A stretch of 9,121 nucleotides of DNA from Tessaracoccus flavescens (GCA_020741375.1 DYZF01000120.1:1-9121); one strand, 5' to 3'; shown: positions 1 through 6,078, counted from the first letter of the stretch. A program made the numbers and translations. The notes: generated by a model not told the origin, from the letters alone.

Positions 1-597
1 CGACTTCTCGCGCTCACTGCGGAAGGATTCAGCCGGGGGGACGGGGTACGAGCCGACGCAGAGCCGCACCCGGCCCTGCTCCGCGGCGATCCGGGTGACG
101 TCCCGTTCGGAGCGCCGGATGTCGGCGGGCAGGGTGATGCCGAGCGTCTCGAAGCGCTCGTGCCCGGCGCGCCACAGCGCGAGGGTGTCGTCGTAGTGCT
201 CCGTGCCCTGCATCTCCAAGGTCACGACGGCGCCTCGCGAGTCGGCCTCGGAGCACAGGTCCAGCAGGCGGCTCTGGGCGCTCGCGCGATCCTCGCGCAA
301 GCCCAGTGAGGATGGTTTGACGGACAGTTCCACGCCGCGGGCCGCGTCGCCCGCCTCGGCGAGCAGGGTGCTGAGGACGGCGGGGGTGTCGGCCTCATCG
401 TCGGCGCTGGAGAGGTACACCAGCGACACCAGCAGCCCCTGATTGTGCAGCGTTTCCGTGACGCGGAGCGCGTCGCCGACGGTGTGGCCGCCGACGTAGG
501 CGCTCGCGAACTCCTCGGCCGCGCCCGAGGTCAGTGCAGCCTTCTTGACTTGGGACGAGCGGATAAACCGGCGCACCGCCGAGTTGAGCCGCTTCAT
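1..597 (-). CDS. Proline dehydrogenase-like protein (3' end outside window)
   Basis: The 199 visible residues are the N-terminal two thirds of a proline-dehydrogenase-like TIM-barrel protein; true members oxidise proline to pyrroline-5-carboxylate with FAD. Supporting segments are SVKPSSLG (92-99), resembling the family's SxKLSALG strand with its catalytic-site lysine; VTLEMQG (125-131), at the place of the usual TIDAEE strand; and RVRLCVGSYP (176-185), at the place of RLVKGAY. The last two are unorthodox: Glu replaces the usual Asp, and the Lys of KGAY is Val. Substrate or activity may therefore differ from housekeeping PutA/PruB. The ATG shares one base with the stop of the upstream isomerase gene (TGATG), so the two are translationally coupled. 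A purine-rich GCGAGG lies about 8 nt upstream of the start. The family assignment is from remembered motifs; the C-terminal FAD-binding arginine pair cannot be checked here. Confidence 0.75.
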   Translation of the reverse strand, partial: MKRLNSAVRRFIRSSQVKKAALTSGAAEEFASAYVGGHTVGDALRVTETLHNQGLLVSLVYLSSADDEADTPAVLSTLLAEAGDAARGVELSVKPSSLGLREDRASAQSRLLDLCSEADSRGAVVTLEMQGTEHYDDTLALWRAGHERFETLGITLPADIRRSERDVTRIAAEQGRVRLCVGSYPVPPAESFRSEREKS

Positions 598-1397
598 CAG
601 CTGGCCCTCGCCTCGCCCTTGGCGACGGTCTTGCGGATCGTCTCCAGAGCGTCACCGAGCAGCACTTCGCGTTCGTGGCGGGACCGGGCGCGCCGCGACG
701 ACACCTCCAGCACGATGTGGCCGTCGAAGCCGCGGGAGGCCACCTCCTCCACCACCTGCCACGCAGACTGATCGCCCTCGCCGGGCATCAAGTGCTCGTC
801 CTTGAGCGAGCCCTTGCCGTCGGTGAGATGGATGTGGGCCAACCGGTCGCCCCAGGCGTGGACGAAATCCATGGACTGGCGCTGCGACGTCGAGGCGTGC
901 GAGAGGTCCAGCGTGAGGTGGTCGTAGTCGTAGGGCGTCGGATCCCAGCCGGGCAGGTAGGCCTGGAAGTGGCCGGCGGGGGTGCGCCACGGGAACATGT
1001 TCTCGACGGCGAACTTCACGTCCATCTCGGCGTTGAGTTTCTTGATGCCCTCGACGAAACCGGCCCCGTACTCGCGCTGCCATCTGAACGGCGGGTGGAC
1101 GACGACGGTGTCGCCACCGAGCCGGGCGATCGCCTCCCCGGATCGGCGCAGTTTGTCCCACGCGTCGGTGCCCCAGGTGCCCTGGGTGACGAGCAGGGTG
1201 GGCGCGTGCAGCGACAGCACCTTCACCCCGTGGTAGTTGGCGAGTTTCTCGATACCGTCGACATCCGTGGAGAGCGAATCGACGCCCACCATCAGCTCTA
1301 GGCCGTCATAGCCGAGGGCTGCGGCGAGCTCGAACGCGCTGGTCGACGCCTCGGGATAGACCGAGGTGGTCGACAGCAGAACTTTCGGCGTTGACAC
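597..1397 (-). CDS. Sugar phosphate isomerase/epimerase-like TIM-barrel protein
   Basis: This 266-residue protein has the features of the xylose-isomerase-like/AP-endonuclease-2 TIM-barrel superfamily. They are an N-terminal strand PKVLLSTTSVYPE, GYDGLELMV (strand 2), KVLSLHAP (strand 3), TVVVHPP (strand 4, metal-site His), KFAVENM (strand 5, metal-site Glu), LTLDLSHAS (strand 6, Asp and His), LAHIHLTDG (strand 7, His-x-His) and HIVLEVSS (strand 8, Glu). The metal-ligand pattern is complete, so it is probably an active metalloenzyme, but the substrate cannot be deduced. I chose the GTG at 1397 because the conserved part begins just after it and AGGG sits 8 nt upstream. The same bases form a TAGGGT -10-like hexamer 7 nt upstream, which would suit a leaderless message. 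In-frame alternatives are GTG at 1406 and ATG at 1454, which would add an unconvincing leader. The gene is coupled to the proline-dehydrogenase-like gene downstream, suggesting a shared pathway or regulation. Confidence 0.8.
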   Translation of the reverse strand: MSTPKVLLSTTSVYPEASTSAFELAAALGYDGLELMVGVDSLSTDVDGIEKLANYHGVKVLSLHAPTLLVTQGTWGTDAWDKLRRSGEAIARLGGDTVVVHPPFRWQREYGAGFVEGIKKLNAEMDVKFAVENMFPWRTPAGHFQAYLPGWDPTPYDYDHLTLDLSHASTSQRQSMDFVHAWGDRLAHIHLTDGKGSLKDEHLMPGEGDQSAWQVVEEVASRGFDGHIVLEVSSRRARSRHEREVLLGDALETIRKTVAKGEARAS

Positions 1398-1462
1398 GAG
1401 ATTCACCCTACCGCGTGGCTGGTGATCCGATCGCGACAACTCAGCGCAGACCATCGCCCCTA

Positions 1463-1477
1463 GTAACCCGCGGTTAC
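1463..1477. repeat. Small inverted repeat in divergent intergenic region
   Basis: GTAACC-CGC-GGTTAC forms perfect 6-bp arms around 3 nt between the divergent isomerase and VOC genes. It is followed at 1481-1486 by TTGACC, a possible -35 for the VOC gene, although no convincing -10 follows at standard spacing. It could be an operator for either gene; this is inference from position and symmetry only. Confidence 0.35.
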
Positions 1478-1531
1478 CCCTTGACCGACCCCGATTAGTT
1501 GATTCGGCCTTGCGGGGGCAAGAATGGTGCC

Positions 1532-2170
1532 ATGCACGTCGACCATCTGATCTTCGCGACCGGTCCCGACGGCCTCAAGGCAGAGGCTGCTCGGCTAGCT
1601 GAGGCGCTTGGCACCGACTTCAAGGATGGCGGTTTCCACCCGCGCTTCGGCACCCGGAACCACATCATTCCGCTCGCAGACGCCCGCTACATCGAAGTGG
1701 TGGAGGTGCTGGACCACCCTGCGGCCGACAAGGCTGCGTTCGGCCAGGCCGTGCGCGCCCGCTCCGACATGGGCGGCGGCTGGATGGGCTGGGTGGTCAG
1801 CGTTCCGGACATCTCCGCCTACGAAACCCGCCTTGAACGCTCCGCCGTTCCGGGGTCGCGTCAGTTCCCCGACGGCCGCCGGCTCGAGTGGGCACAGATC
1901 GGCATCCGTGGCCTGATCGCGGATCCGCAGCTGCCCTACTTCGTGCAGTGGAAGTCCGACGAATCGCTGCGCCCCCACGCGCTGACCGGCGACGTGAAGC
2001 TCACCAAGATCGAGATCTCGGGCTCCGCCGAGCGTCTGTCGGAGTGGCTGGCCACGCCTGTGGGCGACAACATCGACGACGTGGCGCTGGATCTGGTGTC
2101 GCCCCGCGGCATGCCCGGCATCAACAACGTCACCTTCGAGACGCCCACCAAGGGCACCGTCACGATCTGA
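1532..2170 (+). CDS. VOC / glyoxalase-like domain protein
   Basis: The 212-residue product begins MHVDHLIFA, the usual first strand of a vicinal-oxygen-chelate fold, with a His in the position often used as metal ligand. The order that follows is typical of the glyoxalase-like group annotated in actinobacteria: HPRFGTRNHIIPL (33-45 region), YIEVVEVLD, GWMGWVVSVPD, LIADPQLPYFVQW, and a second half ending in INNVTFETP. Members of this superfamily catalyse diverse metal-dependent reactions (glyoxalases, dioxygenases, resistance proteins); no substrate can be assigned. The ATG at 1532 starts the conserved strand; an in-frame TTG at 1499 would add 11 residues of poor quality. No strong Shine-Dalgarno is visible; a G-run at 1514-1518 is the nearest purine block. 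The gene looks monocistronic because an intrinsic terminator follows 18 bp after the stop. Confidence 0.8.
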   Translation: MHVDHLIFATGPDGLKAEAARLAEALGTDFKDGGFHPRFGTRNHIIPLADARYIEVVEVLDHPAADKAAFGQAVRARSDMGGGWMGWVVSVPDISAYETRLERSAVPGSRQFPDGRRLEWAQIGIRGLIADPQLPYFVQWKSDESLRPHALTGDVKLTKIEISGSAERLSEWLATPVGDNIDDVALDLVSPRGMPGINNVTFETPTKGTVTI

Positions 2171-2188
2171 CGCTCACCCACCAACTCG

Positions 2189-2224
2189 GTGGCCGCGACC
2201 ATGGGGGGTCGCGGCCACATTTTT
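2189..2224 (+). terminator. Intrinsic terminator after the VOC gene
   Basis: A perfect 12-bp GC-rich stem (GTGGCCGCGACC at 2189-2200, complement at 2207-2218) encloses a 6-nt loop and is followed by ATTTTT. This is a canonical rho-independent terminator. It insulates the VOC gene from radA, whose own promoter element starts 30 bp later. Confidence 0.9.
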
Positions 2225-2253
2225 GTCGAGAGGCTTTTGTCGGTCCCCTCCCC

Positions 2254-2259
2254 TAGGCT
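2254..2259 (+). promoter_or_regulatory. -10 element of a leaderless radA promoter
   Basis: TAGGCT fits the actinobacterial TANNNT -10 pattern and ends 6 nt before the GTG of radA. Transcription would therefore start at or next to the start codon. No ribosome-binding site is needed or seen. No good -35 lies 17-18 bp upstream. Two TTTTGTCG copies (2221-2228, 2235-2242) are nearby but at the wrong spacing. Confidence 0.5.
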
Positions 2260-2265
2260 CAGGAC

Positions 2266-3645
2266 GTGGCGAAGAAGCAAGACACCTACCACTGCACCGA
2301 GTGCGGCTGGACCTCCACGCGCTGGGTGGGCCGCTGCGGCGAATGCCAAGCGTGGGGCACCGTCGTCGAGCGCGGCGCCCCGAAGCTGCGCGAGGTGTCG
2401 TCGTCGGTGCCGATGTCGGCGGCGGTGCCCATCTCGCAGGTCACCACGGACACGGCGCAGCGCAAACTCACCACCATCGCGGAGCTGGATCGGGTGCTGG
2501 GCGACGGCTTGGTGCCGGGCGCCGTCGTGCTGCTCGCAGGCGAGCCGGGCGTGGGCAAATCCACGCTGCTGTTGGATGTCGCGGCCAAGTGGGCGCGATC
2601 GGGTGAGACGACGCTGTACATCTCGGGCGAGGAATCGGCGTCGCAGGTGCGGCTCCGCGCGGAGCGAACGGGCGCCGTCGACGATGCCCTGTACTTGGCG
2701 TCGGAGAACGATCTAGGCACGGTGCTGGGGCACATCGAGCAGGTGCGGCCCAGCTTGTTGGTGCTGGATTCGGTGCAGACCATCTCTACTGCGGAGTCAG
2801 ACGGGGCCCCGGGCGGCCCCAACCAGGTGCGTGAGGTGACGGCGGCACTCGGCAGGGTGGCGAAGCGGGAGGCGATGGCGGTGATCATCGTCGGCCACGT
2901 CACCAAGGATGGGTCGATTGCCGGGCCGCGCACGCTGGAGCACCTCGTCGACGTGGTGCTCACCTTCGAAGGAGATCGGCATTCGGGTTTCCGCATGGTG
3001 CGGGCCACGAAGAACCGCTTCGGTCCGGCCGACGAGGTGGGCTGCTTCGAGATGAGCGAAACGGGCATCGTCGAGGTGCCGGATCCGTCCGGGCTGTTCA
3101 CGACGGCGCACGCCGAGCCCGTGCCTGGAACGTGCGTGACGGTGACGCTGGAGGGCCGGCGTCCGTTGCTGGCCGAGATCCAGGCGTTGGTGGCGCCGTC
3201 GCCGTATCAGTCGTCGCCGCGGCGCACCACACACGGGCTTGATGGATCGCGGATCGCGATGGTGTTGGCGGTGCTGGAGCGCAAGGCTCGGCTGCCGTTG
3301 TCGGCGCACGACGTGTACGTCTCGACGGTGGGCGGCGCGCGGGTGACGGACCCGTCGGTGGATTTGGCGGCAGCGGTGGCGATCGCGTCGGCGGCGCTGG
3401 ACAGGCACTACCCCAAGCGGCTCTTGGCCTTGGGCGAGGTGGGGCTCGCCGGCGATCTCCGGCGAGTGCCGGGTGTGGAGCGACGGCTGTCGGAGGCGGC
3501 GCGGCTGGGGTTCGAGCTGGCCATCGTGCCGCGGGGGTCGCGGGATGTGACGGTCAAGGTGCCGCGGTTGGGGTCGCTGAAGGTGGTCGAGGTGGATTCG
3601 CTGGCGGACGCCCTCGGCTTACTTGATCTGCGACGGCAGGGCTGA
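2266..3645 (+). CDS. radA: DNA repair protein RadA (Sms), branch-migration ATPase
   Basis: RadA is a RecA-related helicase that extends D-loops and processes recombination intermediates. The 459-residue product has the full family architecture. A C4 zinc finger lies at the N-terminus (Cys10, Cys13, Cys24, Cys27). The RecA-like ATPase has Walker A GEPGVGKST (92-100) and Walker B LLVLDSVQT (164-172), followed by the RadA signature KNRFG (249-253). A C-terminal Lon-protease-like domain without protease function contains the STVGGARVTDPSVDLA region and LGEVGLAGDLRRV. Length is normal for the family (about 450-460). The GTG at 2266 gives the usual VAKKQDTYHC start. The MerR-HEAT gene begins 2 bp after the stop, so they are probably co-transcribed. 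disA, often the direct neighbour of radA in Gram-positive bacteria, lies 2.7 kb downstream. Confidence 0.97.
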   Translation: MAKKQDTYHCTECGWTSTRWVGRCGECQAWGTVVERGAPKLREVSSSVPMSAAVPISQVTTDTAQRKLTTIAELDRVLGDGLVPGAVVLLAGEPGVGKSTLLLDVAAKWARSGETTLYISGEESASQVRLRAERTGAVDDALYLASENDLGTVLGHIEQVRPSLLVLDSVQTISTAESDGAPGGPNQVREVTAALGRVAKREAMAVIIVGHVTKDGSIAGPRTLEHLVDVVLTFEGDRHSGFRMVRATKNRFGPADEVGCFEMSETGIVEVPDPSGLFTTAHAEPVPGTCVTVTLEGRRPLLAEIQALVAPSPYQSSPRRTTHGLDGSRIAMVLAVLERKARLPLSAHDVYVSTVGGARVTDPSVDLAAAVAIASAALDRHYPKRLLALGEVGLAGDLRRVPGVERRLSEAARLGFELAIVPRGSRDVTVKVPRLGSLKVVEVDSLADALGLLDLRRQG

Positions 3646-3647
3646 GC

Positions 3648-4715
3648 ATGGAATGGCTGCGCATCGGTGAGGTGGCCAAACGCACCGGCCTGACCCACCG
3701 CACCCTGCGCCACTATGACGATCTGGGCCTGCTGATCCCCAGCGGGCGCTCCGACGGCGATTACCGGCTCTACTCGCACGACGACATCTCTCGGCTGCTC
3801 CAGATTCAGCACCTGAAATCCCTCGGCCTCTCGCTCGACGACATCCAGCGCGCCCTCGACGAGCCGGGCTTCAACGCCGTCGAGTTGTTGGAGCGGCACG
3901 CGGCGCTGGTGGAGGCGCGCATCGCGCAGGAGCAGGATCTACTGACTCGGCTGCGGCGGCTCAGCGCTGCCGCAGATGCAGGCTGGGACGAAGTGCTGGA
4001 GGTGATCGCGCTCACGGAGCGGCTGCGGCATCCGGATGCTGCGATTCGGTTCCGGGCGACGCTATCGGGCAGCGCGTCGGCACCTTTCGACGAACTGGTG
4101 GAGCTGGTGCGTTCAGACCCTGAACCCGGGGTTCGGGAGGCGGCCACGTGGGCGCTCGCCCAGCACGGCCCAGGCGCCATCGGTCGCCTGACTGAGGCTT
4201 TGGCCGAGGGCGATCAGCGGGCGCGCCACGCGTTGGCGCACCTGCTGGGCAAGATCCGGGCCGAGGAGGGGGTGCCCGCCCTCGTCGCTCTGCTGGCCGA
4301 TCCCGATGAGCAGGTGGCGGCGAAGGCGGCCTTCAGCTTGGGTCAGGTGGGCGGCTCCGGTGCCATTGAGGCGCTGGCCGGGGCCTTGGGGGATCCGCGG
4401 GCAACTGTCCAGCAGGAGGTAGCAGACGCGCTGGGCCGGCTGCCCGGCGTCGTGGGCCCGATGCTGGAGGCGCTGCGCAGTCCCTCCCCCATGGTGCGGG
4501 CGCAGGCGGCCGAGGTGCTGGGAATGACAGAGGATCCGGCCTCCGCCGGGCCCCTCACGGAGGCACTGACGGATCCGGATCCTCAGGTCAGGTTTGCCGC
4601 GCTGCTCGCGCTCGGCCAGCTCGATTCGCCGTCGGCCCGGAAAGCCATCGCCTCCCAGACCGACGCCGACGACGTGCGGGTGCGGTTACTCGCCCGACGC
4701 CTCGCCGGCAGCTGA
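3648..4715 (+). CDS. MerR-family regulator fused to HEAT-repeat domain
   Basis: This is a 355-residue two-part protein. Residues 4-70 are a MerR winged helix-turn-helix: IGEVAKRTGLTHRTLRHYDDLGLL, the wing DYRLYSHDDISRL, then LKSLGLSLDDI. Residues about 75-108 form the antiparallel coiled coil that dimerises MerR proteins. Residues about 120-350 are tandem HEAT/PBS-lyase-like helical repeats, for example PEPGVREAATWALAQHG, DPDEQVAAKAAFSLGQVG, SPMVRAQAAEVLG and DPQVRFAALLALGQL. I see no cysteine, so it is not a metal-thiolate sensor; the HEAT solenoid probably senses a protein or ligand. It lies 2 bp after radA with AGGG 6 nt before the ATG. The HEAT half resembles the convergent gene downstream. 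A MerR-style operator lies in that gene's promoter, making it a candidate target. The ligand is unknown. Confidence 0.9.
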   Translation: MEWLRIGEVAKRTGLTHRTLRHYDDLGLLIPSGRSDGDYRLYSHDDISRLLQIQHLKSLGLSLDDIQRALDEPGFNAVELLERHAALVEARIAQEQDLLTRLRRLSAAADAGWDEVLEVIALTERLRHPDAAIRFRATLSGSASAPFDELVELVRSDPEPGVREAATWALAQHGPGAIGRLTEALAEGDQRARHALAHLLGKIRAEEGVPALVALLADPDEQVAAKAAFSLGQVGGSGAIEALAGALGDPRATVQQEVADALGRLPGVVGPMLEALRSPSPMVRAQAAEVLGMTEDPASAGPLTEALTDPDPQVRFAALLALGQLDSPSARKAIASQTDADDVRVRLLARRLAGS

Positions 4716-4798
4716 GTCAGCCGCCTCGCGGGCATCTGAGCCGGCCCGTCGTCCCCAGCTGAATCGCTGGTCTAGCCCGCAGCCGAGTCGGCCGCTTC
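4704..4798. repeat. Four degenerate 23-24 bp tandem repeats at a convergent gene junction
   Basis: Units start at 4704, 4728, 4751 and 4775 with lengths 24, 23, 24 and 24. Each carries a core like GCAGCTGAGTC. Units 1 and 4 share 20 of 24 bases. Unit 1 contains the merR-HEAT stop codon, and units 3-4 contain the stop and last codons of the HEAT gene. Read on the minus strand, units 1 and 4 with their flanks both encode REAADSAAG, with only third-position differences. No strong terminator is seen between the two genes; CCAGC-N6-GCTGG (4756-4771 region) is a weak hairpin. Confidence 0.65.
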
Positions 4799-5551
4799 AC
4801 GCTCGGCGACGAAGCGCTTCGCGACGGCTGCAACCGTGGTGTCCTCGGAGGAGGACAGGCGGCGCAGCGGCTCGTCCGCGACGAAGCCGAGCTGCCCCAG
4901 AGCGCTGACCGCCATCAGGCGGACCGCAGCCTCCGAGTCCGTCGCGGACTTCTCCAACGCCTCGGCGGCGCCGTCGGCCTCTGGCCCACCCATGTGGCCG
5001 AGCGCCTCGGCCGCATGCTCACGCACGCCGGCGTCGCCGTCGGAGAGCGCCTGCACAAGGGCCGGGACGGCGTCGGCGCCGAGGGTCGACATGGCGGTGG
5101 ACAGGGCGTCGCGTTGCCAGTCGTCGCCGTCGCCCAAGCGGGCGGCCAGCACGTCGACGGCGCGGCTGCCGCCGGTGTTCGCGGCGGCACGGTAGGCCTT
5201 GAGCGCCACGTCCTTCTGCTCGTCGGCCACCAAAGGAGCGACGTGCTCGAAGTGGTCGGGGTTGCCCACCTTGCTCAAGACGTGCGCGGCGGTGAAGCGG
5301 CGATTGTGGTCGTCGCTGGTCAGCATGTCGAGCAGGTGCGGCTCGGCGGCCTCCGCGTGCTGGACGATCGCCCAGGTGAGATCCTCGCGAACGTGGGCGT
5401 CGGGCTCAGCGGCGATGGCCTCGACCAAGCGCTCGGCGATGCCCTCGCCGCGAGTGGAACCCAGCGTCAGCGCGGCGTGCCGACGGCTGGTGCCGTCGTC
5501 GTCGTGGACGCTGAGAATGCGAAACAGGTTCTCGATGTTCTGCGTGTTCAT
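4772..5551 (-). CDS. Stand-alone HEAT-repeat protein
   Basis: The 259-residue product is almost entirely HEAT/PBS-lyase-type helical repeats, such as DAHVREDLTWAIVQH (51-65), DGDAGVREHAAEALGHMG (171-188) and SEAAVRLMAVSALGQLG (206-222). It ends in the small polar tail EREAADSAAG. There is no signal peptide or membrane segment, so it should be cytosolic. HEAT solenoids are protein- or nucleic-acid-binding scaffolds and no enzymatic role is implied. It is clearly related to the C-terminal half of the adjacent MerR protein: EPDAHVREDLTWAIVQH against EPGVREAATWALAQH, then VADEQKDVALKAYRAAANTGGSRAVDVLAARLGD-type register against the corresponding MerR segment. The ATG at 5551 lies 7 nt after a TAGCGT -10 box, suggesting a leaderless message. 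The gene converges with merR-HEAT with 56 bp between them. Confidence 0.85.
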   Translation of the reverse strand: MNTQNIENLFRILSVHDDDGTSRRHAALTLGSTRGEGIAERLVEAIAAEPDAHVREDLTWAIVQHAEAAEPHLLDMLTSDDHNRRFTAAHVLSKVGNPDHFEHVAPLVADEQKDVALKAYRAAANTGGSRAVDVLAARLGDGDDWQRDALSTAMSTLGADAVPALVQALSDGDAGVREHAAEALGHMGGPEADGAAEALEKSATDSEAAVRLMAVSALGQLGFVADEPLRRLSSSEDTTVAAVAKRFVAEREAADSAAG

Positions 5552-5558
5552 GATGACG

Positions 5559-5589
5559 ACGCTAAAGCCTCACGCCGCGTGAGGGTCAA
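5559..5589 (-). promoter_or_regulatory. HEAT-gene promoter with MerR-like 19-bp spacer dyad
   Basis: On the minus strand TTGACC (5589-5584) is separated by exactly 19 bp from TAGCGT (5564-5559), and the ATG follows 7 nt later. The spacer is filled by a perfect inverted repeat with 7-bp arms, CCTCACG-CCG-CGTGAGG (5568-5584 on the plus strand). Over-long 19-20 bp spacers carrying the operator are the known hallmark of MerR-activated promoters, and a MerR-family gene ends 0.85 kb away. That this protein binds here is inference. Confidence 0.55.
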
Positions 5590-5623
5590 ATGCGTTCGCT
5601 CCCAGCCGACCTCGCACCTCCCG

Positions 5624-5727
5624 CTGATTGAGTCGCCCGGCACTTTCGCTTGATTGAGTAGCTGCGGGCGCCCCTTCCGTTGATTGAGTAGCTCGCGCGA
5701 CGGAGTCGCCGGGCGTATCGAAATCTC
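5624..5727. repeat. Three partial copies of a TGATTGAGTAG-type interspersed repeat
   Basis: TGATTGAGT starts at 5625, 5651 and 5681. The last copy is the most complete. It continues as GCTCGCGCGAC-GGA-GTCGC with an internal dyad (GCGAC-GGA-GTCGC) and ends in GTATCGAAATC. This shape, GATTGAGTAG...GTATCGAAATC, resembles interspersed repeats I recall from several actinobacterial genomes. The first two copies look like truncated or internally deleted versions. No coding capacity is evident. Confidence 0.6.
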
Positions 5728-5750
5728 TTGGGTTTGTCAGTGGACTTGCC

Positions 5751-5873
5751 TGTGGTTGGGGCGAGCGCGACGGGGATGGGGCCTTCTCACCCAGGGCCTG
5801 TCCACGCGCTTAACGCGCACGTGAACGCCCCAACGCCCGACCCACCGCGAAGGCCCCATCCCCGCCCCACTCT
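5751..5873 (-). repeat. 123-bp structured repeat, copy A (possible minus-strand RNA)
   Basis: Copy A matches copy B at 6122-6244 in 115 of 123 positions, in the same orientation. It holds a perfect 16-bp inverted repeat (CGGGGATGGGGCCTTC at 5771-5786, complement at 5849-5864). An inner 10-bp helix (5800-5809 with 5817-5826) has two plus-strand C-A mismatches that become G-U in a minus-strand RNA. A 9-bp complement (GTTGGGGCG at 5755-5763, CGCCCCAAC at 5826-5834) would form a pseudoknot. The minus strand is chosen for this wobble reason. It could equally be a transposable palindromic repeat. No promoter was identified. Confidence 0.6.
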
Positions 5874-5979
5874 CAAACTGCTAGTGATAGTCCGCGCACC
5901 AACGTCTGCGGCCTGAGATCTGGCGTCTGGGCGTTCCAAGATCTGGCAGGGGAGGTGCCACGTTGAGGAGTGGTGAGGG
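5874..5979. other. Non-coding spacer with a 9-bp direct repeat
   Basis: Between copy A and the 99-bp hairpin element there is no plausible reading frame. The only structure I see is AGATCTGGC twice (5916-5924 and 5939-5947, 23 bp apart), each containing the palindrome AGATCT. Confidence 0.4.
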
Positions 5980-6078
5980 TGAGGGGCCGTCGGCGCTAGA
6001 AGTCGCCGGCAGGCCCTGCACCGAGCGAACGTTATGGCGTTTCACAAGGCTTGCACTAGGGACGACGACGGCCCCTCA
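5980..6078. repeat. 99-bp element bounded by a perfect 13-bp inverted repeat
   Basis: TGAGGGGCCGTCG at 5980-5992 is the exact reverse complement of 6066-6078. The enclosed 73 nt contain smaller dyads (GGCG-N7-CGCC near 5992-6006, AACG-N6-CGTT near 6028). It lies between the two 123-bp repeats and is of similar size and outline, but its sequence differs. It could be a structured RNA, a MITE-like insertion or a bidirectional terminator; nothing decides between these. Confidence 0.5.

Noticed and set aside
2286..3101. Minus-strand frame of 271 codons opposite radA
   Set aside because: radA is certain on the plus strand; the antisense product is Ser/Thr/Pro-rich without recognisable domains.
4122..4134. 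GAACCCGGGGTTC resembling a LexA/SOS box in a repair-gene region
   Set aside because: The half-sites are separated by 5 rather than 4 bases, and the site lies deep inside the merR-HEAT coding sequence.
5624..5727. CRISPR array
   Set aside because: Only three short, uneven repeats with differing truncations and no unique spacers of uniform length.
5728..5916. Open frame across repeat copy A, and a similar one at 6123-6419 across copy B
   Set aside because: Both frames derive their similarity from the 123-bp repeat, have Pro/Arg-rich products with no family resemblance, lack ribosome-binding sites, and then diverge completely. The base changes between copies follow stem pairing rather than codon positions.
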